This document shows positions 18,796 to 34,319 of a stretch of 64,000 nt of DNA, in pieces. The stretch spans positions 1 to 64,000 of the forward strand of contig JAKLPV010000112.1 of assembly GCA_022013685.1 (NCBI GenBank), given 5' to 3'. The position numbers were made by a program, and so were the translations under genes. The notes under the pieces were generated by a model, which worked only from the letters and a program-made list of their open reading frames with translations, did no database searches and was not told the DNA's origin. Within the stretch, counting starts at the first letter, position 1. Each line of letters begins with the position of its first letter. The stretch comes from Anaerolineae bacterium (GTDB taxonomy: Bacteria > Chloroflexota > Anaerolineae > Anaerolineales > Villigracilaceae).

Positions 18796-19848
18796 TCACA
18801 CTGCGCCCAAAATTATATCTGAAAGCGCACTGTAAGTCGCAGCAATGATTTTTGGGGATTCGAACGACTCGGTGATGATCGCCGGATCCTTCAACCCGTG
18901 ACCGGTGCACACCACGACGATCTTTTTCCCGCGCGGATCGAGTTCACCCGCAGCCGTTCTCGCCATTAAACCGGCCAGCCCGGCTGCCGAAGCCGGTTCG
19001 ACCCAAATCCCCTCGCTGGCCAGGATTCTTTGCGTCGAAAGAATTTCGGCATCCGAAACGGCGATGATCATGCCGTTCGACTCTTGGGCCGCTTCGAGGG
19101 CTTCCTCGCCCCGCGCCGGCCGCCCAATGCGAATGGCTGTCGCCACGGTCTCGGGCTTGTCGACTGGGTGGCCCAACACCAGCGGAGCAGCGCCTGCCGC
19201 CTGTACGCCCAAAATCTGTGGCAGGCCGCTGGCCTTGAGTTGGTTGTACTGCTTGAATCCGGCCCAGTACGAGGTGATGTTTCCGGCATTGCCGACCGGC
19301 AGGCACAGCCAATCGGGCGCATGAGACAGATCGTCGCAAATTTCAAAAGCAGCGCTCTTTTGGCCCTCGATGCGGTATGGGTTGATCGAATTGACCAGCG
19401 CGATCTGTGTCTTCTGGGTGATCTCGACCACCAGCGAAAGGGCATCGTCGAACGAACCCTGAACCTGGATGACCTCCGCGCCGTAGGCCACGGCCCCGGC
19501 CAGTTTACCCATCGCCACTTTGCCTTCAGGGATAAGCACAATCGCGCGCAGACCTGAACGGGCGGCATAGGCGGCGGCCGAAGCGGCCGTATTGCCGGTC
19601 GAGGCACAGATCACAGTCTGCGCGCCGCGCCCGACCGCTTCGCTGATCGCGGCGGTCATGCCCCGGTCTTTGAAGGAACCGGTTGGGTTCAAGCCTTCGA
19701 ACTTGACGAAGAGCTCGCAGCCCAATTCGCGCCCCAGGCGCGGCAGCGGGATGAGCGGCGTGTTGCCTTCCAGCAGCGAAACCGGTTGGGTATGTGCGGG
19801 CAGGTCGAGCAATTGCCCGTAACGATGTAAAATGCCTTGATAAGCCAT
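18796..19848 (-). CDS. thrC: Threonine synthase
   Basis: VSLLEGNTPLIPLPRLG, KFEGLNPTGSFKDRGM, CASTGNTAASAAAYAAR, LPVGNAGNITSYWAGF. Confidence 0.95.
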   Translation of the reverse strand: MAYQGILHRYGQLLDLPAHTQPVSLLEGNTPLIPLPRLGRELGCELFVKFEGLNPTGSFKDRGMTAAISEAVGRGAQTVICASTGNTAASAAAYAARSGLRAIVLIPEGKVAMGKLAGAVAYGAEVIQVQGSFDDALSLVVEITQKTQIALVNSINPYRIEGQKSAAFEICDDLSHAPDWLCLPVGNAGNITSYWAGFKQYNQLKASGLPQILGVQAAGAAPLVLGHPVDKPETVATAIRIGRPARGEEALEAAQESNGMIIAVSDAEILSTQRILASEGIWVEPASAAGLAGLMARTAAGELDPRGKKIVVVCTGHGLKDPAIITESFESPKIIAATYSALSDIILGAV

Positions 19849-19908
19849 GATAAAACTCCAGGGAAAAAAGATTGGCGCGATTATAATGTGAAAAAGGCAA
19901 ACTTACTC

Positions 19909-20808
19909 ATGCACATTGTCCACATCCCCGCCACATCGGCCAACCTTGGGCCAGGGTTCGATTGTCTCGGCCTGGCGCTCGACATCTGGAATCACATTCG
20001 CATTGAAGTGTCTGCTTCTTTTGAGCCCGGTTTGCAGTTCAACGCCAGCGGCGAGGGCACAGGTTTGCTCAATGGTTCGACCGATAACCTGTTGACCCGT
20101 TCTTTCCTGCACCTTTTTGAGATCTGCGGCCAAAAAGCGCCCGCGGCTGTGAAAATTTTTACCGAAAACGGCATCCCGCTCAGTTCCGGGCTGGGCTCCA
20201 GCGCGGCGGCCATCGTTGGTGGGCTGGCGGCAGCCAATGCCCTGCTTGAAAACCCGATCACTGAAACAGAACTGCTCAAGGTGGCGACCGCGCTCGAGGG
20301 CCACCCCGATAACGTTGCCCCGGCGCTGATGGGCGGGCTGGTGGCTTCGGTCTGCCGTGGCCCTGAGATCATTGCGCGCCGCTTCGACCTGCCGCCGTTG
20401 ACCCTGGTCATTGTCAAACCGGAAGTCGACCTGCCGACCAAGGTGGCGCGCTCGGTCTTGCCTGAGTCGGTCTCACGAGCAGATGCGGTCTTTAACATAG
20501 GCCGGGCTGTCCTGGTCACTGAAGCCCTGCGCACAGGTGATTTGTCCCTGTTGGCGCAGGTCATGGAAGACAAGATTCACCAGCCGTACCGGCTTAAGCA
20601 CATTCCCGGCGGCGAGGCGGCTTATTTGGCGGCCAAAAGCTATGGGGCGGCGGCGCTTTCAGGGGCGGGTCCGTCGATCATGGCTTTTGTTGAAGCGTCA
20701 GATGCGGAGAAGGTTAAGGGTTTGATGATGGCTGCCTTTGGCGAGGCCGGCGTCGGGTGCCGCGCTTTTGTCACCCATCCGAGCGAGAAGGGCGTTTGGA
20801 CGGAGTAA
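19909..20808 (+). CDS. thrB: Homoserine kinase
   Basis: IPATSANLGPGFDCLGLAL, IPLSSGLGSSAAAIVGGLAAAN, GHPDNVAPALMGG, SGAGPSIMAF. Confidence 0.95.
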   Translation: MHIVHIPATSANLGPGFDCLGLALDIWNHIRIEVSASFEPGLQFNASGEGTGLLNGSTDNLLTRSFLHLFEICGQKAPAAVKIFTENGIPLSSGLGSSAAAIVGGLAAANALLENPITETELLKVATALEGHPDNVAPALMGGLVASVCRGPEIIARRFDLPPLTLVIVKPEVDLPTKVARSVLPESVSRADAVFNIGRAVLVTEALRTGDLSLLAQVMEDKIHQPYRLKHIPGGEAAYLAAKSYGAAALSGAGPSIMAFVEASDAEKVKGLMMAAFGEAGVGCRAFVTHPSEKGVWTE

Positions 20809-20849
20809 ATTTCAGGCAAGAAAATTCTCAAATTCCACACTTTCAAGTT

Positions 20850-20947
20850 CTGAGCGAAGCCGAAGGGTTGCGCGGCAAAGTCGAAGAACGTTTGTTACCA
20901 GAACCGCCCTTCGACTTCGGGCTACGCCCTCCGCTCAGGGCTTGTCA
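20850..20947. repeat. REP-like element (CTGAGCGRAG...CGAAGGG arms)
   Basis: ctgagcgaagccgaaggg followed by GCCCTTCGACTTCGGGCTACGCCCTCCGCTCAGGGCTTG; related copies at 37125, 38906 and 39161. Confidence 0.65.
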
Positions 20948-20951
20948 ATCG

Positions 20952-21002
20952 AACAGTAAAACGGAAGTCCCCGGCAAAAGCCGGGGACTTCCGTTTTACT
21001 GT

Positions 21003-21003
<1 letters not shown>
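20952..21003. terminator. Bidirectional terminator with 24-bp perfect stem, touching the pnp stop codon
   Basis: AACAGTAAAACGGAAGTCCCCGGC-aaaa-GCCGGGGACTTCCGTTTTACTGTT. Confidence 0.9.
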
Positions 21004-23264
<2,261 letters not shown>

Positions 23265-23280
23265 TAATTTGTCTCCTGTT

Positions 23281-23378
23281 GCGCAAATTGTCAATTTGCG
23301 TTACGAATTTCCCACCTGGTCAGGGACTGAAAGCGATGAACAACGGTTTCATGGATGTTGTGATGGTGTACCGTTGTT
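23281..23378 (-). promoter_or_regulatory. Structured pnp leader with hairpins
   Basis: CGCAAATT-gtc-AATTTGCG (23282-23300) just upstream of the pnp SD; AACAACGGT...ACCGTTGTT (23339-23378). Confidence 0.45.
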
Positions 23379-23417
23379 AGCCCCTTTCAATTCCCAACCG
23401 GCGGACGTGTTTTGAGA

Positions 23418-23452
23418 AAGACCCCAAAGGTCAGGGAGACCTTCAGGGTCTT
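23418..23452 (-). terminator. Hairpin downstream of rpsO, terminator or attenuator before pnp
   Basis: Arms 23418-23432 and 23438-23452 pair at 13 of 15 positions; minus strand is followed by TTTCTC. Confidence 0.6.
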
Positions 23453-23463
23453 CAGTTGCTTAT

Positions 23464-23739
23464 TTATTTCAGGCGGCGCAAGGCAAGTCTTTCAGTGACT
23501 TCCAGATAGCGCTCGTAGTTGGTCTTGCGCAGGTAGGCCAGCAAGCGGCGGCGTGAGCCAACCAACTTGAGCAGGCCGCGGCGGCAGGATTGATCGTGCT
23601 TGTTGGTGCGCAAGTGGTCGGTCAGTTGGGTAATGCGCTTGCTCATGATGGCAATTTGTACTTCAGGCGAGCCGGTGTCGGTCTCGTGACGGTGAAAATT
23701 GCCAATTACCTCAGTCTTAATTTCCTTTTCGAGTGGCAT
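23464..23739 (-). CDS. rpsO: 30S ribosomal protein S15
   Basis: [61 protein letters not shown]. Confidence 0.97.
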   Translation of the reverse strand: MPLEKEIKTEVIGNFHRHETDTGSPEVQIAIMSKRITQLTDHLRTNKHDQSCRRGLLKLVGSRRRLLAYLRKTNYERYLEVTERLALRRLK

Positions 23740-23867
23740 GACGTGTGCTTCTCCTTTCGTTCAAGATGGTGCAGGTCTCCATATCCGCAGCGTGAACCGC
23801 ATGATAGGACCAGTCACAGGCAGGGGATTATAACATACTCTTGGGAGGGCGATTTTGCAAACCGTGA

Positions 23868-27956
<4,089 letters not shown>

Positions 27957-27958
<2 letters not shown>

Positions 27959-27982
27959 GTCCAACATCGGGAGATGTTGGAC
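27957..27982. repeat. Intergenic palindrome/hairpin
   Basis: AGTCCAACATC-ggga-GATGTTGGACT, 11-bp perfect stem. Confidence 0.75.
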
Positions 27983-27997
27983 TCCGGAAGCAGAGAT

Positions 27998-29218
27998 ATG
28001 CACATCCTTATCATCCATCAAGCTTTTGCCGCGCTCGACGAACCGGGCGGTACGCGCCACCACGAACTGGCGCGTTTTTTGGTTTCAAAAGGTCATCGCG
28101 TCACGGTGATCGCTTCGCCGGTCAGTTATTTAACAGGCAAAAACTCCCCCCCTATTTTCGCAGAAAATGGGGGGGGGCAGGGGGGGGGCATCACAATCCT
28201 GCGCGCTTACACCTACCGCGCCCTGCACAAATCTTTCGTGCATCGTGTGTTTGCCTTTGTCTCATTCATGGTCTCATCGTTCTTTATCGGTCTGGGCGTC
28301 AGAAATGTGGATGTGGTCTGGGGCACGTCGCCGCCAATTTTTCAGGGGCTGACGGCCTGGCTGCTGGCGCGGCTCAAGGGAGCCAAATTCCTGTTCGAGG
28401 TGCGCGATCTGTGGCCGGATTTTGCAATCGCTGTCGGGGTGCTGAAAAGCCCAACACTGATTAAACTCTCCTTCTGGCTGGAAAAGTTTCTCTACCGGCG
28501 CGCCGACCGGGTGATGGTCAACAGTCCGGGCTACGTGGAGCACGTGCGGGGTCGCGGAGCGCGCTCCGTTGAACTCATCCCAAACGGGGCCGACCCCGAG
28601 ATGTTCAATCCGCTCGATAACGGGCACAGCTTCCGCCAGAAAAATTTCCTGAAAAATAAATTTGTGGTTCTGTACGCCGGGGCGCACGGAATCTCGAATG
28701 ACCTGACGGTGGTGCTGGATGCCGCCAGGCTGCTCGAAAAAGATTTCAGGTATCGTTTTGTTTTTTTGGGGGACGGAAAAGAAAAAGCCAACTTGCAGGC
28801 GCTGGCGACGGAAATGGGTTTGAAAAATGTGATCTTTTTGCCGCCGCTGCCGAAAAACGAGATGGCCACGGCCCTGGCCGGGGCGGATGCCTGCCTGGCG
28901 ATCTTAAAGCCTCTCGACGAGTACAAAACCACCTACCCGAACAAGGTTTTCGATTACATGGCGGCCGGCCGCCCGGTGGTGCTGGCGATCGACGGGGTGA
29001 TCCGCGAAGTGGTCGAGGCGGCAGACTGTGGCGTTTTTGCCCAACCCGGAGATCCGGCTGCGCTGGCCGAAGCAATCGCCCGGCTGGCCGCAAACCGCGA
29101 TGAAGCCTTGCGGATGGGCCTGGCCGGGCGATCTTACCTCGAGGAACATTTCAGCCGCGAAGCCTTGGCGGAAAAGTTGGAACGGTTGCTGGGATCTATG
29201 GGCAGTAGTAACCTATGA
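27998..29218 (+). CDS. Glycosyltransferase family 4 (WbuB-like)
   Basis: HILIIHQAFAALDEPGGTRHHELARFLVSKGHRVTVIAS, FEVRDLWPDFAI, IPNGADPEMF, VLYAGAHGISNDL. Confidence 0.92.
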   Translation: MHILIIHQAFAALDEPGGTRHHELARFLVSKGHRVTVIASPVSYLTGKNSPPIFAENGGGQGGGITILRAYTYRALHKSFVHRVFAFVSFMVSSFFIGLGVRNVDVVWGTSPPIFQGLTAWLLARLKGAKFLFEVRDLWPDFAIAVGVLKSPTLIKLSFWLEKFLYRRADRVMVNSPGYVEHVRGRGARSVELIPNGADPEMFNPLDNGHSFRQKNFLKNKFVVLYAGAHGISNDLTVVLDAARLLEKDFRYRFVFLGDGKEKANLQALATEMGLKNVIFLPPLPKNEMATALAGADACLAILKPLDEYKTTYPNKVFDYMAAGRPVVLAIDGVIREVVEAADCGVFAQPGDPAALAEAIARLAANRDEALRMGLAGRSYLEEHFSREALAEKLERLLGSMGSSNL

Positions 29219-29230
29219 TATTCAAAACGC

Positions 29231-30493
29231 TTACTGTTGCGGTGTGGATGTAGGTGTTTCTGTTGAATTGGGCGTGTGGGTCGGTGTGGGGGTAGGAGCG
29301 TTGGGGTCGAGTGTTGGCGTGAGGCTGGGGGTGGGTGTGCCCGGAGTCGGGGTGGGCGGCGCGGCAACCACCGGGATGGCCGCGGCGTTGCCAACAAACT
29401 GCCCGGTAACATTTGAAATCCAACAGCGGACAGTGCTATTCACTTCCACCTGCCACCAACTGCTATCGTTATTGCGTCCAAGTACCCTGAGCGACGTTCC
29501 GGCAGGGAAGGCAGTCACAACATCGTAAACAATGCCAGGGCCTGTTCGGCAATTTGCCCCGGTGGTGACGTTGAATCCATCTCTCAAAGGCGTAGTGGTC
29601 GGAGCGGCGGCCGTTGCGGCGGGCGCTGCGACAACCGGCAGGAACTGGTGATCCCAGCCAAAATCCTGCTCGATGTTGCTGCCGCTCTCGAGGCTGGCGG
29701 AGGCTGAGGCCAGCGCGCCAGTTATCCCGCTCGGGAAGGTCCAACCGCCGGGAATCAGGATCGGCTCATTGACCGCTGACAACGCATCCACCGAAACACA
29801 GTGCGGGCCAAAAGCCAGGATGCCATCAAATGTATATTCACCGAGAGCGCCCGTGTTCAGGGTAGCAACAACCGCGTCGGTACAGGCCCCAAAATGCAGG
29901 CGGACCTCAACACCTGCGATGCCGGGTTCGCCCGGTTCGCGAATGCCGTTAGCCTGTACGCCACCGCCAGGGGCAGCCACACATCCTGCCGGAAGTGGGT
30001 CCGGCAGCGGGCCATCGGGCAAAGCACACAGGTCATGCCAGACAATGCCGCTGATGCTGGCCGAGGGTGGAGGCGCAATTGGCGGGCAGTCGCCAGTAGT
30101 GTCGACCCTGAAGCTGTGTGATTCTGAGAAAGGTCCCAGGGTGGTTTCATTAATAGCGGCGATGCGCCAGTGATAGACCTGGCAATTTTCCAGGTCACTT
30201 CCCGGCGACCAGGAGGTGGACGGGTTACCCGTCCCGCCGCTCAGGCTGGTATCGGCAAATGTTTCGTCGATGGACAGGTCAATGCGATAGCCTTCGGGGT
30301 TACAGGCCGGGTCAGGATAAGCCCAGGTCAGGGTCGGAAGCGTGGAGGTGACTGCGGCACCATCCGCCGGAGAGACCAGGACGGGGACAAGCAGCCCGTC
30401 GGTGGGACAAGTGGGCAGGGATGAGGGTAGGTTGCAGGCCGCCAACCCGATGACAAGGATGAGCAAGCCAGCAAACAGGAAGATTTTTTTCAT
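29231..30493 (-). CDS. Lipoprotein with SdrD_B-like and SH3-like domains and a Pro/Thr-rich C-terminus
   Basis: Lipobox IGLAAC; ISGIVWHDLCALP..GIREPGEPGIAGVEVRL; ANCRTGPGIVYDVVTAFPAGTSLRVLGRNNDSSWWQV. Confidence 0.82.
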   Translation of the reverse strand: MKKIFLFAGLLILVIGLAACNLPSSLPTCPTDGLLVPVLVSPADGAAVTSTLPTLTWAYPDPACNPEGYRIDLSIDETFADTSLSGGTGNPSTSWSPGSDLENCQVYHWRIAAINETTLGPFSESHSFRVDTTGDCPPIAPPPSASISGIVWHDLCALPDGPLPDPLPAGCVAAPGGGVQANGIREPGEPGIAGVEVRLHFGACTDAVVATLNTGALGEYTFDGILAFGPHCVSVDALSAVNEPILIPGGWTFPSGITGALASASASLESGSNIEQDFGWDHQFLPVVAAPAATAAAPTTTPLRDGFNVTTGANCRTGPGIVYDVVTAFPAGTSLRVLGRNNDSSWWQVEVNSTVRCWISNVTGQFVGNAAAIPVVAAPPTPTPGTPTPSLTPTLDPNAPTPTPTHTPNSTETPTSTPQQ

Positions 30494-30650
30494 CAGAACC
30501 GCCTTTCTCTTTTGATCAGAATATGCTCTTTTGCTTAAGCTATTATTAACCATTCGGCATTGTGGATAATGTTAGTCTCATTATTGAAAATTATAATATA
30601 GAGTGTAACATGCGAGCAGTGGCAACGCCCGAAATACATTGTTAGATTGC

Positions 30651-30678
30651 TTGACAAAAAAGAAAAAGATGATAACAT
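30651..30678 (+). promoter_or_regulatory. Candidate sigma70-like promoter for the maltose operon: TTGACA-N16-TAACAT
   Basis: TTGACA 30651-30656 and TAACAT 30673-30678, about 310 nt upstream of the malE-like start. Confidence 0.5.
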
Positions 30679-30989
30679 AAGCAAGTCTGTAAACCGCCAT
30701 ATCGGGCAGTATTATGTAAATAAACACATCAAGCTCACTACTACTCGAAACAGAATGTAAAAAACATTAACAAATAGGCCCGCATCAATGCAACATACCT
30801 TTCCAAAAGAGACTCAAGCCCTTCTCGGATAGCTGTCTCGGCAAGTTGAAGGAGGTGATGCAAATATCAGGTTAATAACCGGGCGATATAGCCCAAGTGA
30901 CAGCTCACGATTGTCACCCCAAAACTCGTAGAAGCGCGTCTTGGACGCTTCAAGGTAAACCAAGCATCTGTACAAAAGGAGAAAGAGAA

Positions 30990-32582
30990 ATGAAAAAGAA
31001 CATTTTGACCCTGATCAGTATCTTGCTGATCGCCAGCTTTGCCCTGGCAGCCTGCGCCGCGCCGGCGACTGAAGCCCCGGTCGTGGAAGAACCCGCCGCC
31101 CCAGTCGCCGAAGAACCGGCTGTCGAAGAGCCGACTGCTGCCCCAGCTGATGTCGCACCCGATGGCAAACTGGTCATCTGGGCTGACGACACCCGCGCCC
31201 CAATCCTCCAGAAACTGGCTCCCCAAGTTTTGGAAGCTTACAACCTCGAACTCGAAGTTGTGCTGAAGGCATCCCTGCGTGACGACTTCCAACTGGCCGC
31301 CCCGGTTGGCGAAGGTCCCGATATTCTCTTCGGTGTCGCGCACGATCAGGCTGGCACGCTTGTAGCCAATGGCCTGCTGGCTGAAGTTGACCTTGGCGAG
31401 AAGGCCGATGACTTTGCCCCGGTTGCCCTGGGCGCTTGCACCTTCGATAGCAAACTGTACTGCATGCCCTATGCCACTGAAAACCTGGGCTTCTTCTACA
31501 ATACCGACCTGGTCGAGACCGCTCCCACCACCTGGGATGAAGTTATCTCGGTTGGCGAAGCCCTCAAAGCCGATGGCAAAGTTACTTATGTGATGGCCGT
31601 GACCGGCACCACCTACGACCTGTACCCGCTCTACACCTCTTTTGGCGGTTACATCTTTGGCCGCAACGCCAATGGCGACTGGAACGACCAGGACCTGGGC
31701 GTTGACAGCGAAGGCATGATCGCCGCCGCGACCTTCCTCAAGGAAAACCTTGACAAGGGCAACATCCCATCCGATTGGGATTGGGCCAACAACCACGCCC
31801 TGTTCGAAACCGGCGAAGCCGCCTTCATCATGGCTGGCCCGTGGGCGCTCGACCGCATCCGCGAATCGGGTGTTCCTTACGCCATTGCCGAAGCCTTCCC
31901 GGCCGGACCCGCTGGCCCCGGCGCTCCATTTGCTGGCACCCAGGGCATCTTCATCAATGCCCAGAGCGAAAACATTCTCCTGGCCCAGGCCTTCCTGACC
32001 GAGTTTGTCGCCACTGAAGAAGTCATGATGGAACTGTACAACGCTGGCAAGCGCCCCTCGGCCTTCCTGCCCGTGCTGGCCAAGACCGACGACCCTGACC
32101 TGTTGGCCATGGGTACTGCTGGCGCCAACGCCATCATGATGCCCGCCATCCCCGCCATGGGTTCCGTCTGGGGTAACTGGGATACCGCTATTGTTCTGAC
32201 CCGTGACGGCAAGCAAGATGCCGCCACCGCCGTGGCCGAAGCTGGCGCCAAGATTCGTGGCCTGATCGCCAACCCGCTGACCGGCATGGTCAACGTGCCT
32301 GGTTCCTACCAGGCTGCTGCTGGCTGCCCCGGTGACTGGCAACCCGAGTGCGCTGCCACCCAGATGGCTAAGGGCGATGATGGCCTGTGGCGCTCCGGCC
32401 CCTTTACCCTGCCCGCTGGCGACTATGAATTCAAAGTTGCCCTCGATGGCTCCTGGACAACCAACTACGGCAGCGATGGCAAACAGGATGGTCCGAACTA
32501 CACCCTGTCCCTGGCCGCCGAAAGCCAAGTATCATTCGTTTTCGACCCCGCAACGAACCTGCTCGAAGTCGTCTCCGAGTAA
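30990..32582 (+). CDS. malE: Maltose/maltodextrin ABC transporter substrate-binding lipoprotein with C-terminal X25-like starch-binding domain
   Basis: Lipobox FALAAC; LVIWADDTRAPILQKLAPQ, GPWALDRIRESGVPYAIAEAFP; C-terminal DGLWRSGPFTLPAGDYEFKVALDGSWTTNYGSDG. Confidence 0.88.
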   Translation: MKKNILTLISILLIASFALAACAAPATEAPVVEEPAAPVAEEPAVEEPTAAPADVAPDGKLVIWADDTRAPILQKLAPQVLEAYNLELEVVLKASLRDDFQLAAPVGEGPDILFGVAHDQAGTLVANGLLAEVDLGEKADDFAPVALGACTFDSKLYCMPYATENLGFFYNTDLVETAPTTWDEVISVGEALKADGKVTYVMAVTGTTYDLYPLYTSFGGYIFGRNANGDWNDQDLGVDSEGMIAAATFLKENLDKGNIPSDWDWANNHALFETGEAAFIMAGPWALDRIRESGVPYAIAEAFPAGPAGPGAPFAGTQGIFINAQSENILLAQAFLTEFVATEEVMMELYNAGKRPSAFLPVLAKTDDPDLLAMGTAGANAIMMPAIPAMGSVWGNWDTAIVLTRDGKQDAATAVAEAGAKIRGLIANPLTGMVNVPGSYQAAAGCPGDWQPECAATQMAKGDDGLWRSGPFTLPAGDYEFKVALDGSWTTNYGSDGKQDGPNYTLSLAAESQVSFVFDPATNLLEVVSE

Positions 32583-32726
32583 AGCAATACTGAAACAAAC
32601 CATGGGTGCCGGGAAATTCCCGGCACCCATGCTAAAATAATTAACGAGTTGTCACGCACTTATCATTAAGAAATTATTTTCCCCATAAATTTCACACCCG
32701 ATTAAAAATTTGCACAGGAGGCTGTT

Positions 32727-34319
32727 ATGGCAACAGCAGGTCAGGCAAAAAGTACCCGCAAATCAACAGAAAGCCCTCTTTCTATTCTGATACGGGTGAT
32801 TCTAATTGTATTTTTTGATGCTGGCGCAGTCTGGTTTATCCAGAATGCGCTCACATTGGGGTTTACCCAATTGGCGGTGGTGATCGGCGTCATCACTCTG
32901 ATGTTCAACTTGATTTTCCTGCTGCCCAAAGCCTATCCCTTCCGCTGGATGGCTCTGGGCCTTGGATTTATGATCCTGCTCACCATCTACCCGATGGTGT
33001 TTACGCTATACATCGCGTTCACCAACTACGGCGATGGTCACCTGTTGACCAGGGAACAGGCCATTCCGCTGATCGAGAAACAAAAATATCTGGCCGAGGA
33101 CGGCGCAACTTATTCGTGGACCGCTTATAAATCGACAGATGGTCAATACGCCCTGTGGCTGGTTGATCCCGCAGGGACAACCTTCTTGAGCAAACAGGGC
33201 GAAGAAATCATCCCGGCCCAGCCTGGTGACCCGGGCATCGGCGCAGCAGATGCAAAGGGCATCCCGAGCAGTATTGAAGGTTATAGCCGCATCAATGCGC
33301 TTGTGGCCGCATCAGACAAGACCCTGCCAGATATTATCTTCGGCACCGAAGATGGGATTTCGGTCCAAATCAGTTCTCCAAGCCAGGCGGCAGCCTTCCA
33401 GCCGCGCTTCCAGTATGACCCCGAAGCAGACCTGGTGCGCGACTTATCCAACGGGGATGTTTACAACAATGTCAAAGGCACCTTTACCACAAGGGACGGT
33501 AAAACCATCAAACCCGGTTTCCGCGCTGAAGTCGGCCTGGAAAATTTCGCCAACTTTGTGACCAGCCCGGCGCTTCGCGGCCCGCTGGTCACCATCATAA
33601 TTTGGAACTTCATCTTTCCGGCAGTCAGCGTGATCTCAACCTTCTCGTTAGGTCTGGCAATTGCCATCATGTACAACGACAAAGATTTTCCCTTCAAGAA
33701 AATCATCCGCACACTGCTGCTAATCCCCTATACCATTCCTAGTGTCATTACCATCCTGATCTGGCGCGGTATGCTTAACCCCGAATTTGGCGTCATTAAC
33801 CGTATGCTTGAAGATTTCATCGGCTGGGCGCCATCCTGGACAACGGAAGCCTTCTGGGCCCGGACGGCCATCCTTTTGGTCAATCTGTGGCTTGGTTTTC
33901 CCTATATGATGTTGATTACCAGCGGCGCTTTGCAGTCCATCCCCACGGACCTGTACGAAGCCGCAACCATTGACGGGGCCGGCAACTGGAACAAGTTCAA
34001 ATCCATCACCCTGCCGCTCCTGTTGGTGGCAGTTGGCCCCTTGCTGATTGCTTCGTTCACTTTCAACTTCAACAACTTTGGGATCATCTACCTGTTCATC
34101 GGGGGTGGACCGCCCATTGCAGGGGCGAGCACCCAGGCTGGCTATACAGACATCCTGATCAGTTACGTTTACAACCTGGCCTTTGCCAGCGGCGGGCGCG
34201 GCGTGCAGTATGGACTTGGTTCAGCAATTTCCTTTATCTTGTTCTTTATCGTCGGCGCAATCACCCTGTTCCAGTTCCGGTACACCAAGATGTGGGAGGA
34301 GGTAAGCGAAAATGGCTAA
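32727..34319 (+). CDS. malF: Maltose ABC transporter permease MalF
   Basis: YPMVFTLYIAFTNYGDGHLLT, RTLLLIPYTIPSVITILIWRGMLNPEFGVIN, GFPYMMLITSGALQSIPTDLYEAATIDGA. Confidence 0.93.
   Translation: MATAGQAKSTRKSTESPLSILIRVILIVFFDAGAVWFIQNALTLGFTQLAVVIGVITLMFNLIFLLPKAYPFRWMALGLGFMILLTIYPMVFTLYIAFTNYGDGHLLTREQAIPLIEKQKYLAEDGATYSWTAYKSTDGQYALWLVDPAGTTFLSKQGEEIIPAQPGDPGIGAADAKGIPSSIEGYSRINALVAASDKTLPDIIFGTEDGISVQISSPSQAAAFQPRFQYDPEADLVRDLSNGDVYNNVKGTFTTRDGKTIKPGFRAEVGLENFANFVTSPALRGPLVTIIIWNFIFPAVSVISTFSLGLAIAIMYNDKDFPFKKIIRTLLLIPYTIPSVITILIWRGMLNPEFGVINRMLEDFIGWAPSWTTEAFWARTAILLVNLWLGFPYMMLITSGALQSIPTDLYEAATIDGAGNWNKFKSITLPLLLVAVGPLLIASFTFNFNNFGIIYLFIGGGPPIAGASTQAGYTDILISYVYNLAFASGGRGVQYGLGSAISFILFFIVGAITLFQFRYTKMWEEVSENG

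Noticed and set aside
30867-32528. 553-aa - strand ORF opposite malE
   Set aside because: Antisense shadow ORF of a well-supported coding sequence; low-complexity, no motif.
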